Below are positions 43,011-53,498 of a DNA stretch of 64,000 nucleotides, one piece after another (position 1 is the stretch's first letter; each line of letters starts with the position of its first letter). The notes beneath the pieces are model-generated. The model made no database searches and was not told the origin of the DNA. It saw nothing but the letters and a program-made list of their open reading frames with translations. The DNA lies in contig NZ_CP017560.1 in assembly GCF_001753205.1 (NCBI RefSeq), forward strand, positions 2,542,001 to 2,606,000, given 5' to 3'. The stretch comes from Sporosarcina ureilytica (GTDB taxonomy: Bacteria; Bacillota; Bacilli; Bacillales_A; Planococcaceae). A program made the position numbers and the translations under genes.

Positions 43011-44297
43011 TTAATCTTTTACATCCGTCAATTTTTGTTCGTCTTTTCCAGGTAAAAGTAAGTTTAATAAAACACCGACGATTGCTGCTAGAGCCATCCC
43101 CTCTATAGAGAATGTTTCACTAAATTTAACCGTTGCTCCTCCAATCCCAATTACTAGGATGACTGAAGCAATCACTAGATTACGTTGTTTTCCAAAGTCA
43201 ATATTATGGTCTACGAACATTCTTAAACCTGATGAAGCGATAATTCCAAATAATAAAATCGAAATGCCACCAAGTACTGCTGTTGGTATCGTTGCAATCA
43301 TCGCCATAACTTTCCCGAGGAAAGAGAAGATAATCGCAAACACTGCCGCACCTAAAATAACATACACACTATACACACGCGTAATTGCTAGTACGCCTAT
43401 ATTTTCACCATAAGTCGTTTTTGGAGGTCCACCAACAAGTCCGCTAATAAGTGTTCCAATTCCATCCCCTAGTAATGAACGATTTAATCCAGGATTTTGT
43501 ATATAATCTCTGTCAACAATTCGCCCGAGTACAAGTTGGTGGCCAATATGCTCTGAAATGGTAACAATGGCAATTGGAACCATGACCGCCAACAAGGTTG
43601 GCGTCACTACAAACTCATAATCTACCCCGGGGATCAACATTTCTGGAAAGGCAAACCATTTTGCTTCTTTTACTGCTGTAAAATCTAAAATTCCGATAAA
43701 TGAAGAATAAATATATCCTACAATGATGCCGATTAGGATAGGCATTAAACTGACAACGCCCCTAAAAAACATGATACAAATTATCGCGGAAATTAACGTG
43801 ACAAGTGCAGCTGAAAAATGAAGTAAGCTATAAACCGTTTCGCCTTCAACTTGAATCGTACTCGCCATTCCTACCGCTGTCGGTGCGAGTGCCAGACCGA
43901 TCACCATAATGACTGGCGCAACCACGATAGGGGGTAAAATTTTCATGATCCACTCATAACCTGTTTTCCAAATAATGAGCGAGACGATCGCGTACACAAG
44001 CGCGACGAACATACTTCCAATCATTGCACTTCCAACTCCACCGGATACCGTAGCTATTTGAATCGGTATAATAAAGGCGAATGAGGAGCCTAAATAGGCT
44101 GGAACTTGAAACCGAGTCACGATGATAAAAATTATCGTGGCAATTCCACTTGTTAATAGCGCAATCGCTGGGCTTAACCCAACCAGCTGTGGCACTAGAA
44201 TTGTTGCGCCAAACATTGCAAACATATGTTGCATACTAAGTGTTAACCATTTACCTGCTGTCGGTTTTTCATGTACATCTAGAACTTTTCCATCCAT
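43011..44297 (-). CDS. pyrP: Uracil permease PyrP
   Basis: 428-residue NCS2 (UraA-type) membrane transporter with about 12-14 hydrophobic helices. The substrate-site segments TISEHIGH and GLVGGPPKTTYGENIGVLA are diagnostic of uracil permeases. It imports uracil for salvage. It follows pyrR by 27 bases, with no room for an attenuator between them. Confidence 0.95.
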   Translation of the reverse strand: MDGKVLDVHEKPTAGKWLTLSMQHMFAMFGATILVPQLVGLSPAIALLTSGIATIIFIIVTRFQVPAYLGSSFAFIIPIQIATVSGGVGSAMIGSMFVALVYAIVSLIIWKTGYEWIMKILPPIVVAPVIMVIGLALAPTAVGMASTIQVEGETVYSLLHFSAALVTLISAIICIMFFRGVVSLMPILIGIIVGYIYSSFIGILDFTAVKEAKWFAFPEMLIPGVDYEFVVTPTLLAVMVPIAIVTISEHIGHQLVLGRIVDRDYIQNPGLNRSLLGDGIGTLISGLVGGPPKTTYGENIGVLAITRVYSVYVILGAAVFAIIFSFLGKVMAMIATIPTAVLGGISILLFGIIASSGLRMFVDHNIDFGKQRNLVIASVILVIGIGGATVKFSETFSIEGMALAAIVGVLLNLLLPGKDEQKLTDVKD

Positions 44298-44324
44298 AAT
44301 CCCAAAACTCCTCTTTCCTATTTC

Positions 44325-45071
<747 letters not shown>

Positions 45072-45169
45072 TCAATTTTCCTTTTCAGTCGACTTTTCTA
45101 TCGACTAAGGTCACACTCATTTTCAATCTCACAGGATTCTAAATGGGTGCTTTTCAATTGCTTGATTGT

Positions 45170-45199
45170 AGTATACCTCTATCGGTTTCTATTTGTCAA
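45170..45199 (-). promoter_or_regulatory. Sigma-A promoter of the pyr operon
   Basis: Minus-strand -35 TTGACA is perfect (45194-45199) and -10 TATACT (45170-45175) follows after 18 bases. The -35 lies in the last codons of the upstream rluD-type gene. Confidence 0.82.
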
Positions 45200-46106
45200 C
45201 ACTATTTCGCACTTCGTTTAATAATTTCTGGAAATCTTCTGGAGGCTCTACTGTAAATTCTACATACTCATTCGTTCTAGGATGCATAAAGCCTAACGTT
45301 CCTGCGTGTAACACTTGTCCCCCAAATGGGATTGTATTTTTCTGTCCGTACTTTGGATCTCCTACGAGTGGATGACCGATATACTCCATATGGACTCGAA
45401 TTTGATGTGTTCGACCCGTCTCAAGTTCACACTCCACTAGCGTATAATCTTTGAATCGGTCAAGTACTTTAAAATGGGTAACCGCATCTTTTCCACGATC
45501 TGTCACGGTCATTTTTTGACGGTCAATTTCATCCCTGCCGATTGGCGCATCAATCGTTCCATTATTATGCGGAATATGTCCATGAACGAGTGCCAAATAA
45601 ACCCTTTTCACAGATTTCTCTACAAGTTGATCGACTAGCGAAACATGTGCTTTATCATTTTTGGCAACCATTAAAAGTCCCGAAGTATCTTTGTCCGTTC
45701 GATGCACAATTCCTGGTCGCAGAACACCATTAATTCCCGACAAGTCTTTACAATGATACATCAGACCGTTCACCAATGTACCGGATGCATGCGACTTTGC
45801 AGGATGCACAACCATTCCACGTGGTTTATTAACAATAAGCACATCTTGATCTTCATAAATAATATCTAAATCTAAATCTTCTGCAATAATATTCAGTTCT
45901 TCTGGCTCGGGTTCGTCAATGACAATACAATCATTTTCTCTCACTCGATAGTTTGGCTTAACTGCTTTATCATTCACAAGAATATTCCCATCTTTTATCC
46001 ATTGCTGGATTTGTGTTCGAGATATTTCTGGGCGATTCATCGTAATGACTCTATCAAGACGTGATCCCGCTAATTCTTCTTCAATTTCAATTCGATTAAC
46101 TTCCAT
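45189..46106 (-). CDS. RluA/RluD-family rRNA pseudouridine synthase (YlyB type)
   Basis: 305-residue pseudouridine synthase with an N-terminal S4 RNA-binding domain (about 14-80) and the catalytic segment PGIVHRTDKDTSGLLMVAK containing the nucleophilic Asp. The common HRLDKDTSG motif reads HRTDKDTSG here, a conservative-position change next to the catalytic Asp. It corresponds to B. subtilis ylyB between lspA and pyrR and probably modifies 23S rRNA. The ATG follows the lspA stop directly. Confidence 0.9.
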   Translation of the reverse strand: MEVNRIEIEEELAGSRLDRVITMNRPEISRTQIQQWIKDGNILVNDKAVKPNYRVRENDCIVIDEPEPEELNIIAEDLDLDIIYEDQDVLIVNKPRGMVVHPAKSHASGTLVNGLMYHCKDLSGINGVLRPGIVHRTDKDTSGLLMVAKNDKAHVSLVDQLVEKSVKRVYLALVHGHIPHNNGTIDAPIGRDEIDRQKMTVTDRGKDAVTHFKVLDRFKDYTLVECELETGRTHQIRVHMEYIGHPLVGDPKYGQKNTIPFGGQVLHAGTLGFMHPRTNEYVEFTVEPPEDFQKLLNEVRNSVDK

Positions 46107-46583
46107 TTACGACACCTTTTTTCTATTCTTTTTTTCATCCAATAAAACATGAATAATGAGTAGAGCAACACCGATAGATAAAGCCGCATCAGCCACATTA
46201 AAAATCGGAAAATCATATTGAATGAATGGGATTAAGACGCTAATAAAATCGACGACTTCCCCCATCAACAATCGATCAATAAAATTACCAATCGCTCCGC
46301 CAAGTAGCAGCATTAAACTGATACTAAATAATCGATGACCTTTTGCTTCTTTATGAAAGTAATAAATAAGTCCGATAACAACTACGACGGTGACGACGTA
46401 AAACAACCACATTTGCCCTTGAAGCATTCCCCAAGCCGCGCCTCGATTGCGATGCGAAAACAATGAGATGTATGGTTCCATGATGTCAATTCTTTCCCCA
46501 AGCTCCATATTTTTTATAACGAGCCATTTCGTCAATTGATCGATTGCTATGACGATAGCTGCCAATGCATAATAAATAAACAA
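46107..46583 (-). CDS. lspA: Lipoprotein signal peptidase
   Basis: 158-residue integral membrane aspartyl protease that cleaves prolipoprotein signal peptides. Four transmembrane helices are evident. The catalytic aspartates are in GNFIDRLLMGEVVDF and FPIFNVADAALS. Its stop is immediately followed by the start of the pseudouridine synthase gene. Confidence 0.96.
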   Translation of the reverse strand: MFIYYALAAIVIAIDQLTKWLVIKNMELGERIDIMEPYISLFSHRNRGAAWGMLQGQMWLFYVVTVVVVIGLIYYFHKEAKGHRLFSISLMLLLGGAIGNFIDRLLMGEVVDFISVLIPFIQYDFPIFNVADAALSIGVALLIIHVLLDEKKNRKKVS

Positions 46584-46629
46584 TTCCTTTAACCCCCGTC
46601 CGACAGTTTACAGGTTTATTTTATCATAA

Positions 46630-46684
46630 TGAAAGAGACAGTTGTAGCAATCTTCTTAGTAAGAATGCCACAACTGTCTCACAG
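46630..46684 (-). terminator. Candidate terminator after ileS
   Basis: Minus-strand stem AGACAGTTGTGGCA / TTGCTACAACTGTCT, followed by CTTTCATT, a weak U-tract. The stem is strong but termination may be partial, so lspA could be read from both ileS and a local promoter. Confidence 0.6.
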
Positions 46685-46702
46685 TTTAACCCTTAGATAG
46701 AA

Positions 46703-49462
46703 TTATGCATAATGATTTTTTACAACATCCGCACAACGAGCACAAATTTCTGGGTGTGTTTCGTCGTTTCCAACTGTTTCAGAAATTGTCCAGCAACGCT
46801 CACATTTCTCGCCATCTGCCTCTTCAACAAGTACGCTAACCGTATCTAGTTGAAGTGCTTCTGCAGGAACAGCGCCTTCACCCTCTTCAAATTTCGAAAC
46901 AATAAAGAACTGTCCGTAATTGACATCATCAGATTTGAACACATCTTGTAATTGTTCAGGAACGTAAACTGTCACTTTCGCTTCGAGTGATTTTCCGATT
47001 CCTTTTTCGTTACGCGCCACTTCTAAAGCTTTCAAGACATCATCACGGATTAGCATTAACGTTGCAAAACGCTCTTTCAATGCTTGTGCTTGTTCACCTA
47101 AATCTTCTGCTTCCGGCATATCAGTTAACTGAGCACTTTCTTCTTCAACATGTTCTAAATGTGCCCACATTTCATCTGCCGTATGCGGTAAAATTGGTGT
47201 TAACAATTTCACAAGTGCAAGCAATGTATCATACATTACAGTTTGCATTGCGCGACGATGTGGATGCTCTTTATTCTCAATATACACAACGTCTTTTGCA
47301 ATATCGAGGTAGAATGAGCTTAAAATTCCTGTACAGAAATTATTTGCCGCGTGATAAACCCCTGCAAATTCATAACGGTCATACGCTGCACGTACTTCTT
47401 TAATTAATTCTTGAAGTTTTACATATACATACTGATCGACCGGACGCAAATCTTCAAACGCAATGCGATCTGTTGTCGGATTAAAGTCCGATGTATTTCC
47501 GTGAATGAAACGGAATGTATTACGGATTTTACGATACACTTCAGAAACTTGTTTAAAGTTTGAATCAGAAACGCGTACGTCTGCCGTATAGTCAACAGAA
47601 GACACCCAAAGCCTTAAAATTTCAGCACCAAACTGGTTCATAACTTTAGCTGGATCCACAACATTTCCAACTGACTTACTCATCTTATGGCCTTTGCCGT
47701 CCAGTGTAAATCCGTGGCTCAGCAATCCCTTATACGGTGCATGGCCGTTCATTGCAACACTTGTCGTTAAGGATGAGTTAAACCATCCACGATACTGGTC
47801 AGAACCTTCTAAATACAAATCTGCCGGATAAACAAGGTCTTCTCTTTCCTCTAACACACCTTGATGAGAAGATCCTGAGTCAAACCAAACGTCCATAATA
47901 TCAGTTTCTTTCGTAAACTCGCCATTGGGACTGCCTTCATGTGTAAAGCCCTCTGGTAATAAGTCTTTTGCATCTGTTTCAAACCAAATATTTGAGCCAT
48001 GTTCACGGAATAATTGTGATACATGTGCAATTGTTTCATCTGTAATAATAGATTCCCCATTTTCCGCGTAAAACACTGGAATTGGAACACCCCATACACG
48101 TTGACGTGAAATACACCAGTCGCCGCGGTCACGAACCATATTATGAAGACGTGTTTCTCCCCAAGTCGGCGTGAACGCTGTTTCTTTAATCGCACCGAGT
48201 AATTCCTCACGGAAAGATTCAATGGATGCAAACCATTGCGCAGTTGCACGGTAAATTACCGGTTTCTTCGTACGCCAGTCATGTGGATACGAGTGTGTAA
48301 CAAACGATAATTTTTCTAGCGCGTTTGCTGCTTCAAGCGCTTCGCCGACTGCTTTATTTGCATCTTCATAAAATAGTCCCGCAAATCCTGGCGCTTCTTC
48401 AGTCATAACCCCTTTATCGTTCACTGGGCAAAGTGCATCAATGCCATACTCCTTTGAGACGTAAAAGTCTTCTTCACCATGTCCAGGTGCAGTATGAACA
48501 CAACCCGTTCCTGCATCCATTGTGACATGGTCACCAAGCATAATGAGGGAGTCACGGTCGTATAAAGGATGCTTTGCAATAATACGATCAAGCTCGGCAC
48601 CTTTCACTACTTTTTCTACCGTGTAATCTTCCCAGTCAACTTCTTTTGCAACGAACGACAGTAAGTCTTCAGCAATTAAGAACTTCTTGTCGCCAGCTTT
48701 CACGACAATATAGTTATACTCCGGATGAACAGTAATTCCTAAGTTGGCAGGAATTGTCCAAGGCGTTGTCGTCCAAATTAAGAAATGCACATCTTCAGCA
48801 ATCACACCACGTCCATCTTTAATCGGGAAACTTACATAAATCGAAGGTGAACGTTTATCTTTATATTCAATTTCCGCTTCAGCTAATGCAGATTCACTTG
48901 ATGGAGACCAGTATACTGGCTTTAATCCTTTATAAATATAGCCTTTTTTCGCCATTTCTCCGAATACTTGAATTTGACGTGATTCATATTCAGGTGTCAG
49001 TGTAATATACGGATTCTCCCAATCTCCTCGAACGCCAAGACGCTTAAACTGCGTGCGTTGGATATCGATTTGTCCATAAGCGTACTCTTCACACATACGA
49101 CGGAACTCTGCTGTAGAATGTTCTTGACGTTTCACACCCGTATTCACAAGCGCTTGTTCAATCGGCAGGCCATGCGTATCCCATCCAGGAACGTAAGGCG
49201 CATGATAGCCAGTCATTGACTTATGACGAACAATCATATCTTTCAACACTTTGTTTAATGCGTGCCCCATATGGAGGTCACCATTCGCATATGGCGGTCC
49301 ATCATGCAATACGAAAAAAGGTCGTCCTTTTGTTCTCTCTTGAACCTTTGTGTAAATGTCCATTTCATCCCATTTTGCTTGCATTTCTGGTTCCCTGTTC
49401 GGTAAATTACCGCGCATTGGAAACTTTGTCTTTGGCATAAGTAACGTTTCTTTATAATCCAT
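46703..49462 (-). CDS. ileS: Isoleucyl-tRNA synthetase
   Basis: 919-residue class I synthetase. The HIGH-type motif HMGH is at residues 64-67 in [20 protein letters not shown] and KMSKS is present at about residue 595. An editing CP1 domain lies between them. The C-terminal zinc finger is CERCWTI...CARC. The ATG has AAGGAGG upstream. The leader contains an isoleucine-type T-box and, unusually, an inserted repeat element between T-box and start. The ylyA gene found next to ileS in B. subtilis is not present here. Confidence 0.97.
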   Translation of the reverse strand: MDYKETLLMPKTKFPMRGNLPNREPEMQAKWDEMDIYTKVQERTKGRPFFVLHDGPPYANGDLHMGHALNKVLKDMIVRHKSMTGYHAPYVPGWDTHGLPIEQALVNTGVKRQEHSTAEFRRMCEEYAYGQIDIQRTQFKRLGVRGDWENPYITLTPEYESRQIQVFGEMAKKGYIYKGLKPVYWSPSSESALAEAEIEYKDKRSPSIYVSFPIKDGRGVIAEDVHFLIWTTTPWTIPANLGITVHPEYNYIVVKAGDKKFLIAEDLLSFVAKEVDWEDYTVEKVVKGAELDRIIAKHPLYDRDSLIMLGDHVTMDAGTGCVHTAPGHGEEDFYVSKEYGIDALCPVNDKGVMTEEAPGFAGLFYEDANKAVGEALEAANALEKLSFVTHSYPHDWRTKKPVIYRATAQWFASIESFREELLGAIKETAFTPTWGETRLHNMVRDRGDWCISRQRVWGVPIPVFYAENGESIITDETIAHVSQLFREHGSNIWFETDAKDLLPEGFTHEGSPNGEFTKETDIMDVWFDSGSSHQGVLEEREDLVYPADLYLEGSDQYRGWFNSSLTTSVAMNGHAPYKGLLSHGFTLDGKGHKMSKSVGNVVDPAKVMNQFGAEILRLWVSSVDYTADVRVSDSNFKQVSEVYRKIRNTFRFIHGNTSDFNPTTDRIAFEDLRPVDQYVYVKLQELIKEVRAAYDRYEFAGVYHAANNFCTGILSSFYLDIAKDVVYIENKEHPHRRAMQTVMYDTLLALVKLLTPILPHTADEMWAHLEHVEEESAQLTDMPEAEDLGEQAQALKERFATLMLIRDDVLKALEVARNEKGIGKSLEAKVTVYVPEQLQDVFKSDDVNYGQFFIVSKFEEGEGAVPAEALQLDTVSVLVEEADGEKCERCWTISETVGNDETHPEICARCADVVKNHYA

Positions 49463-49528
49463 TCAAAAATCCTCCTTAAAATAATCGGACGTAATCGCAT
49501 CCTACGTTTTATTATGTTTTTCAACAAT

Positions 49529-49658
49529 GTTGATTTCCGTTCCAGGCGGACGCTTTCCGCGGGGCGTGCGGTGAGCCTCCTCGTCGCTGTGCTCCTGCGG
49601 GGTCTCACCTGTCACGCTTAATCCCGCTGGAGTCGCCGCCTTCCACTCCAATCAACAG
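49529..49658 (-). repeat. 130-bp inverted-repeat element inserted in the ileS leader
   Basis: Bounded by perfect 8-bp terminal inverted repeats TGTTGATT (49529-49536) and AATCAACA (49651-49658). The interior is GC-rich with nested palindromes: GGCGGACGC against GTCGCCGCC, and GGTGAG against CTCACC. It differs in sequence and composition from its flanks. I recall similar elements in intergenic regions of other Bacillales, but this was not searched. It contains no open frame. Confidence 0.75.
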
Positions 49659-49734
49659 AGAGATCTCATCAATAAAAGATACACTATTTGCAACAACCTA
49701 CTTAATGACGAGAGGAATAAAGATAATTTTCCAC

Positions 49735-49975
49735 AAAAAAATCCCCATCCCTAAAAAGGGACGAGGAATTATACTCGCGTTACCACCCTACTTGCAGCAA
49801 AAACACATTTTGCTACCGCTTAAGTCGCCATAACGGAGGCTAACCGGGACTACGTACTCCATTCCGTAATCCAGCTCGAGAGTGATTTTCTTTTCCAGAT
49901 GTGTCATTAGGCTCTCACTATCCCTAACTCGCTTTATAACAAACAGGAAAATACTGTCTCTGTCCATGCTATTAT
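49735..49975 (-). promoter_or_regulatory. ileS: T-box riboswitch (isoleucine) in the ileS leader
   Basis: The conserved T-box sequence AGGGTGGTAACGCG lies at 49776-49789 (minus strand). A stem I region with GACAGAGA near 49,955 and GTGAGAGCC follows the leader start. A plausible specifier codon ATC (Ile) is at 49884-49886 in the GAAAATCAC context. Downstream is the terminator: AATTCCTCGTCCC / GGGATGGGGATT followed by T7 (49736-49768). Uncharged tRNA-Ile should stabilise the antiterminator and raise ileS expression. Confidence 0.93.
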
Positions 49976-50012
49976 TAATAAATTCAAATTTATCTTGTAT
50001 TATATGCTTATC

Positions 50013-50041
50013 ATTATAATTGTGAAACTAATATGAGTCAA
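50013..50041 (-). promoter_or_regulatory. Sigma-A promoter of the ileS leader
   Basis: Minus-strand TTGACT (50036-50041), a 17-base spacer and perfect TATAAT (50013-50018). It is located about 40 bases upstream of the T-box stem I, just after divIVA. Confidence 0.85.
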
Positions 50042-50082
50042 GTTTAAGAATTCTTTATCATTGTGGGCGAAGTCCCTAAAAT

Positions 50083-50592
50083 TTAAACCTCTTCTCCCGC
50101 AAGTTCTTGAACTTGTTCTACATCAATTTCATATTCAAGTAAATTATCCCAGTCATCTGCATTCACCAATTCCAGCTGCGCCTCAATTAACATTTTAAAA
50201 CGGTTGCGGAACACTTTGGATTGCTTTTTTAAATCTTCAATTTCTAAAGAAATTTTTCGTGCGCGTGACAAAGCTTCATTGACAATACGATCAGCGTTTT
50301 TTTCCGCTTCTTTAATAATCAATTTCGATTCTTTCATCGAATTCCTACGAACATCCTCTGCCGCTTCTTGAGCCGTAAGAATTGATTTTTGTAATGTTTC
50401 CTCTATCGTATTAAAATGCGTAATTTGCACTTGCGTTTGCTTTAATTCGCCTTTAAGCGTTTTATTTTCTTCAATGAGATTTTCGTAATCCTTCATAACT
50501 TGTTCTAAAAACTCATTAACTTCATCTTCGTCGTATCCACGCCATTTACTACTAAATTCTTTATTATGTATGTCAAGCGGTGATAAAGCCAT
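50083..50592 (-). CDS. divIVA: Cell division/polarity protein DivIVA
   Basis: 169-residue coiled-coil protein that binds negatively curved membrane at septa and poles. The N-terminal membrane-binding motif is LSPLDIHNKEFSSKWRGYDEDEVNEFL; the membrane-inserting residue 17 is Trp, where B. subtilis has Phe, and Arg18 is kept. Long heptad-repeat helices follow to about residue 150. It organises Min proteins and sporulation chromosome anchoring. The position between ylmH and ileS is conserved. Confidence 0.96.
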   Translation of the reverse strand: MALSPLDIHNKEFSSKWRGYDEDEVNEFLEQVMKDYENLIEENKTLKGELKQTQVQITHFNTIEETLQKSILTAQEAAEDVRRNSMKESKLIIKEAEKNADRIVNEALSRARKISLEIEDLKKQSKVFRNRFKMLIEAQLELVNADDWDNLLEYEIDVEQVQELAGEEV

Positions 50593-50690
50593 CTAAAATA
50601 ACCTCCTCTTACATTGTACTTCTCATTATACATCTTAAAGTTGTCGATTACAGCTGTTTTCTGTATTTTCACTAACAACAACGCATAAAA

Positions 50691-51467
50691 TCATTCTAAT
50701 TTCCCAGTAATAAGACGAATTTTGTCTTTTCTAGTTCTACCTTCAATCGATATGACTTTAAAACGACCAAATCCACGGATAGAGAGAACATCTTCCTCAA
50801 ATAATTCCATTGCAACATCACTTTGAGATACCCAATTGACGCGTACTTTATCACTACGGACTAATGAAACCGCTTTTTGTCGCGACAAGTTCGTCAAGGC
50901 AGCTATGACAGCATCTAGGCGCAAAGAACTGACAACTTGTAGTGATTCTATCCACGTATCCGTAGAAACTAATAACTCGGAGTCTTCCTCAATTTGCGTT
51001 ACGGAGATTTTCCCTTTACCAATCGTAGTAAAATTCGCTACAATATAGTCCTCTAACTCGGCCGTCACTGCAAATTGAACTTCCTCATCACGAAATTGAA
51101 TATCTCCAAACTTCCCACGGTCAATTCCGAGCGACATAAGCGACCCAAGTACATCTTTGTGTGCTAATGTTATAAATTTAGAAGCATAATTAATCTTAAA
51201 AACGGTTACGCGATAATCTTTTTTGGTCGGTTCATAATAATTCGGGTAAATGAGCACTCTCATTCTTTCAGCATTCGAAAATGCACCATGCGCCGCAACA
51301 AGTAAATCGCTCCCACCCGCTAAAGACTGTACGATATAACGCTCTCTAGGATTGAGGTAATCAGTTTGTTTAGGCACATATAAGTTTTCAACTTCTCTAA
51401 TCCAACCAATTACGGTTTCTATAAATGGTTGTTCGTCTTTTCTAAAATGTTGAAGTATCGAGTCCAT
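50691..51467 (-). CDS. ylmH: RNA-binding protein YlmH (S4 domain)
   Basis: 258-residue protein with a C-terminal S4 domain (residues ~180-250: SLRLDAVIAALTNLSRQKAVSLV) preceded by a photosystem II S4-like domain. In B. subtilis YlmH is linked to rescue of stalled 50S subunits and to cell division genes by location. It acts on the same obstructed 50S complexes as RqcH, which is encoded elsewhere in this window. Confidence 0.92.
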   Translation of the reverse strand: MDSILQHFRKDEQPFIETVIGWIREVENLYVPKQTDYLNPRERYIVQSLAGGSDLLVAAHGAFSNAERMRVLIYPNYYEPTKKDYRVTVFKINYASKFITLAHKDVLGSLMSLGIDRGKFGDIQFRDEEVQFAVTAELEDYIVANFTTIGKGKISVTQIEEDSELLVSTDTWIESLQVVSSLRLDAVIAALTNLSRQKAVSLVRSDKVRVNWVSQSDVAMELFEEDVLSIRGFGRFKVISIEGRTRKDKIRLITGKLE

Positions 51468-51503
51468 GCTGATTCTCCTTAGGATAATTCATGCAATTTT
51501 AAA

Positions 51504-51546
51504 TAAAAATAGCTGTAGACAAAGATTCAGTCACCTTGTCTACAGA
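51504..51546 (-). terminator. Candidate terminator between ylmG and ylmH
   Basis: Minus-strand hairpin CTGTAGACAA / TTTGTCTACAG followed by a T-rich stretch (CTATTTTTATTT). The downstream ylmH may be read through or have its own promoter. Confidence 0.65.
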
Positions 51547-51567
51547 CTAGAGCATTTAATTTAAATT

Positions 51568-51855
51568 TTAAGCCATTGCATTAATTAAAATTTGAAATAC
51601 GTTAGACACACCGGCGGATATGAAGCGTAACGCAAAGATCGCGATGATTGGCGATAAATCAATCATACCGAGTGGTGGGATAAACTTTCTGAAAAATGAT
51701 AGATAAGGTTCAGCTAATGTACCGATAAATCGGCCAAATGCATTCTCTCGCATGGATGGTACCCAAGACATTAATATATAAATAATTAAAATAAAGCTAT
51801 AAATGGAAATTGCATTTTTAATAAATCCATGCAATAACAGTAAAATGTCAATCAT
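51568..51855 (-). CDS. ylmG: YggT family membrane protein YlmG
   Basis: 95-residue protein with two hydrophobic helices (about 5-30 and 66-90) separated by the conserved MSWVPSMRENAFGRFIGTLAEPYL-type loop. YggT/YlmG proteins are found beside sepF in division clusters of bacteria and plastids; their function in nucleoid and membrane organisation is not settled. Confidence 0.9.
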   Translation of the reverse strand: MIDILLLLHGFIKNAISIYSFILIIYILMSWVPSMRENAFGRFIGTLAEPYLSFFRKFIPPLGMIDLSPIIAIFALRFISAGVSNVFQILINAMA

Positions 51856-51881
51856 TGTAAAACTTACACCTCATTCAGTTT

Positions 51882-52361
51882 CTATTGTTCGAAATAATCG
51901 GATATAGCACCAGCAACTTCTACGTTTTCCGGTACACAGAGAAAGATATCTGTTCCGATTCGCTGAATGTCTCCACCAAGTGCATAAACCGTGCCGCTTA
52001 GAAAATCTATAATTCGTACTCCTTGATCACGCTCGATACGTTGTAAGTTTATTACGACTGCTCTCTTGTTTTTTAAATGCTCTGAAATGTCTTGTGCTTC
52101 TGCATACACACGTGGCTCAGCCAGGACAACTTTGGAAGATTTCTGAGCACTTTGCAAACTAACGATCCGCGGAGATGTTTGTTCATCTCTTACTGGATCA
52201 GGCTTACGATTTTTTGTCCTCTTTGGTCTTGGTTGTTCGGTCATCATTGGGCGGCGTACTTCATTTTTAGACTGTTGTTGTGGCTGTTGTTTAGCTTCCT
52301 TTAGTTCCTCTTCTTCCTCGTCAAGATAAAACCAGTTTTGGAATTTGCTTTTTAAACTCAT
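51882..52361 (-). CDS. sepF: Cell division protein SepF
   Basis: 159-residue FtsZ-binding protein. A short amphipathic membrane helix ([13 protein letters not shown]) is followed by a charged linker of about 60 residues. The C-terminal SepF domain spans about residues 73-155 ([19 protein letters not shown] to the end), including [18 protein letters not shown]. It forms rings that bundle FtsZ and anchor it. Its ATG shares one base with the ylmE stop (TGATG). Confidence 0.95.
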   Translation of the reverse strand: MSLKSKFQNWFYLDEEEEELKEAKQQPQQQSKNEVRRPMMTEQPRPKRTKNRKPDPVRDEQTSPRIVSLQSAQKSSKVVLAEPRVYAEAQDISEHLKNKRAVVINLQRIERDQGVRIIDFLSGTVYALGGDIQRIGTDIFLCVPENVEVAGAISDYFEQ

Positions 52362-53050
52362 CAGTCTCCCTCGCTTTCCTCTCCGACTAGTGCTGTTCCG
52401 ATTCTAACGTATGTTGCTCCTTCTTCAATTGCAATCATATAGTCGTTTGACATCCCCATAGATAGTTCAGTACAAGGGGCATGCGCTAAGTTTAAAGTTT
52501 GAATACGATCACGCAGTTCTCTCATTTCTTTGAAAATCAATCGAATTTCTTCCTCGTCTTCAATATTCGGCGCCATTGTCATAAGTCCAACGATTCGAAC
52601 TTTATCGTAATTCCCTAATTCTTCTATAAAACCTGGCAACTCATCAGGAATCAAGCCAGATTTTGAATCTTCGCCAGAAACGTTTACTTGAATGAAGCAA
52701 TCTACTTGTTCTGTGGCACGTTTTTGAATTTCTTTTACTATACTCATTCTACTCAGTGAGTGGATATGGCTAACCTTATCAATGATATCTCGGACTCTTC
52801 TACTTTGAAGATTTCCAATAAAATGCCAGTTCACATTATCTGAAACTTGTTCGAGTTTTTGTGTTAAGCCATCTGGACGATTTTCCCCAAGATGTTTAAA
52901 TCCAGCATCAATTACTTGTTTTGCGCGTGTCGAAGAAACACCTTTCGTAACAGCGACAACATGAACCTCGGAACGATTTCGCCCAACTTTGTCACAAGAA
53001 GTTTGAATGTTTTTTTCGATTTGTTGTATACGTTGTTGAAGTTTGTTCAT
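52361..53050 (-). CDS. ylmE: YggS family pyridoxal phosphate homeostasis protein (YlmE)
   Basis: 229-residue PLP-binding barrel protein of the PLPBP/YggS family. The PLP lysine is in the [12 protein letters not shown] segment (about residue 35), with [11 protein letters not shown] following. The C-terminal [26 protein letters not shown] binds phosphate. The usual family motif GENYVQE is GENRPDG here. I chose the ATG at 53048-53050; a GTG three codons upstream is possible, and neither has a strong ribosome binding site. The usual ylmD gene between ylmC and ylmE is missing. Confidence 0.9.
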   Translation of the reverse strand: MNKLQQRIQQIEKNIQTSCDKVGRNRSEVHVVAVTKGVSSTRAKQVIDAGFKHLGENRPDGLTQKLEQVSDNVNWHFIGNLQSRRVRDIIDKVSHIHSLSRMSIVKEIQKRATEQVDCFIQVNVSGEDSKSGLIPDELPGFIEELGNYDKVRIVGLMTMAPNIEDEEEIRLIFKEMRELRDRIQTLNLAHAPCTELSMGMSNDYMIAIEEGATYVRIGTALVGEESEGD

Positions 53051-53118
53051 TCTAATCACTACTTTTCATATATCATTCCTTTTATTGTAGCAATGAAAAA
53101 CATACTAATCAATAAAAA

Positions 53119-53364
53119 TCATTCTTTTTGCTCTTTCTTTCCGACTAAAACGATATCTTTTCCAATTACTGTAATATCCGAAACGCGAACTTTTTTTACG
53201 TCATTTTTCTTTGAATCAAAAAATAGAGCCCTTTCACCGCCACCGATATGAAAAGTTTCTATTTTTCCACTTTTCACATCGATGGTTGCATCTTGCACGT
53301 ATCCAAGAAAAGAACCTCTTGTCGCATCAATGACTTCCTTTTTTTGTATCTCAGAAAACTTCAT
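53119..53364 (-). CDS. ylmC: YlmC/YmxH family PRC-barrel sporulation protein
   Basis: 81-residue PRC-barrel protein (MKFSEIQKKEVIDATRGSFL; FHIGGGERALFF). The YlmC/YmxH family is restricted to spore-forming Firmicutes, and in B. subtilis the gene lies next to sigG as here. The ATG at 53362-53364 has AAAGGAG 7 bases upstream; the longer reading to 53394 lacks one. Function is unknown. Confidence 0.9.
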   Translation of the reverse strand: MKFSEIQKKEVIDATRGSFLGYVQDATIDVKSGKIETFHIGGGERALFFDSKKNDVKKVRVSDITVIGKDIVLVGKKEQKE

Positions 53365-53446
53365 AATATCGCTCCTTTTTACCACCATATGCATATGAGG
53401 AGATAAAGAAAACCGTTAACATAACGTTATTCTTCTTTGGTCTAAT

Positions 53447-53484
53447 CAAAAAAAAGCGCAATGCAACCGATGTGCACTGCGCGT
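53447..53484 (-). terminator. Intrinsic terminator after sigG
   Basis: Minus-strand stem GCGCAGTGCA / TGCATTGCGC followed by a run of eight T. It starts 14 bases after the sigG stop. Confidence 0.92.
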
Positions 53485-53498
53485 TAACTTTAAATCAG

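Noticed and set aside
46987-47403. 138-codon plus-strand open frame opposite ileS
   Set aside because: It is antisense to conserved ileS sequence with no recognisable family or start signal.
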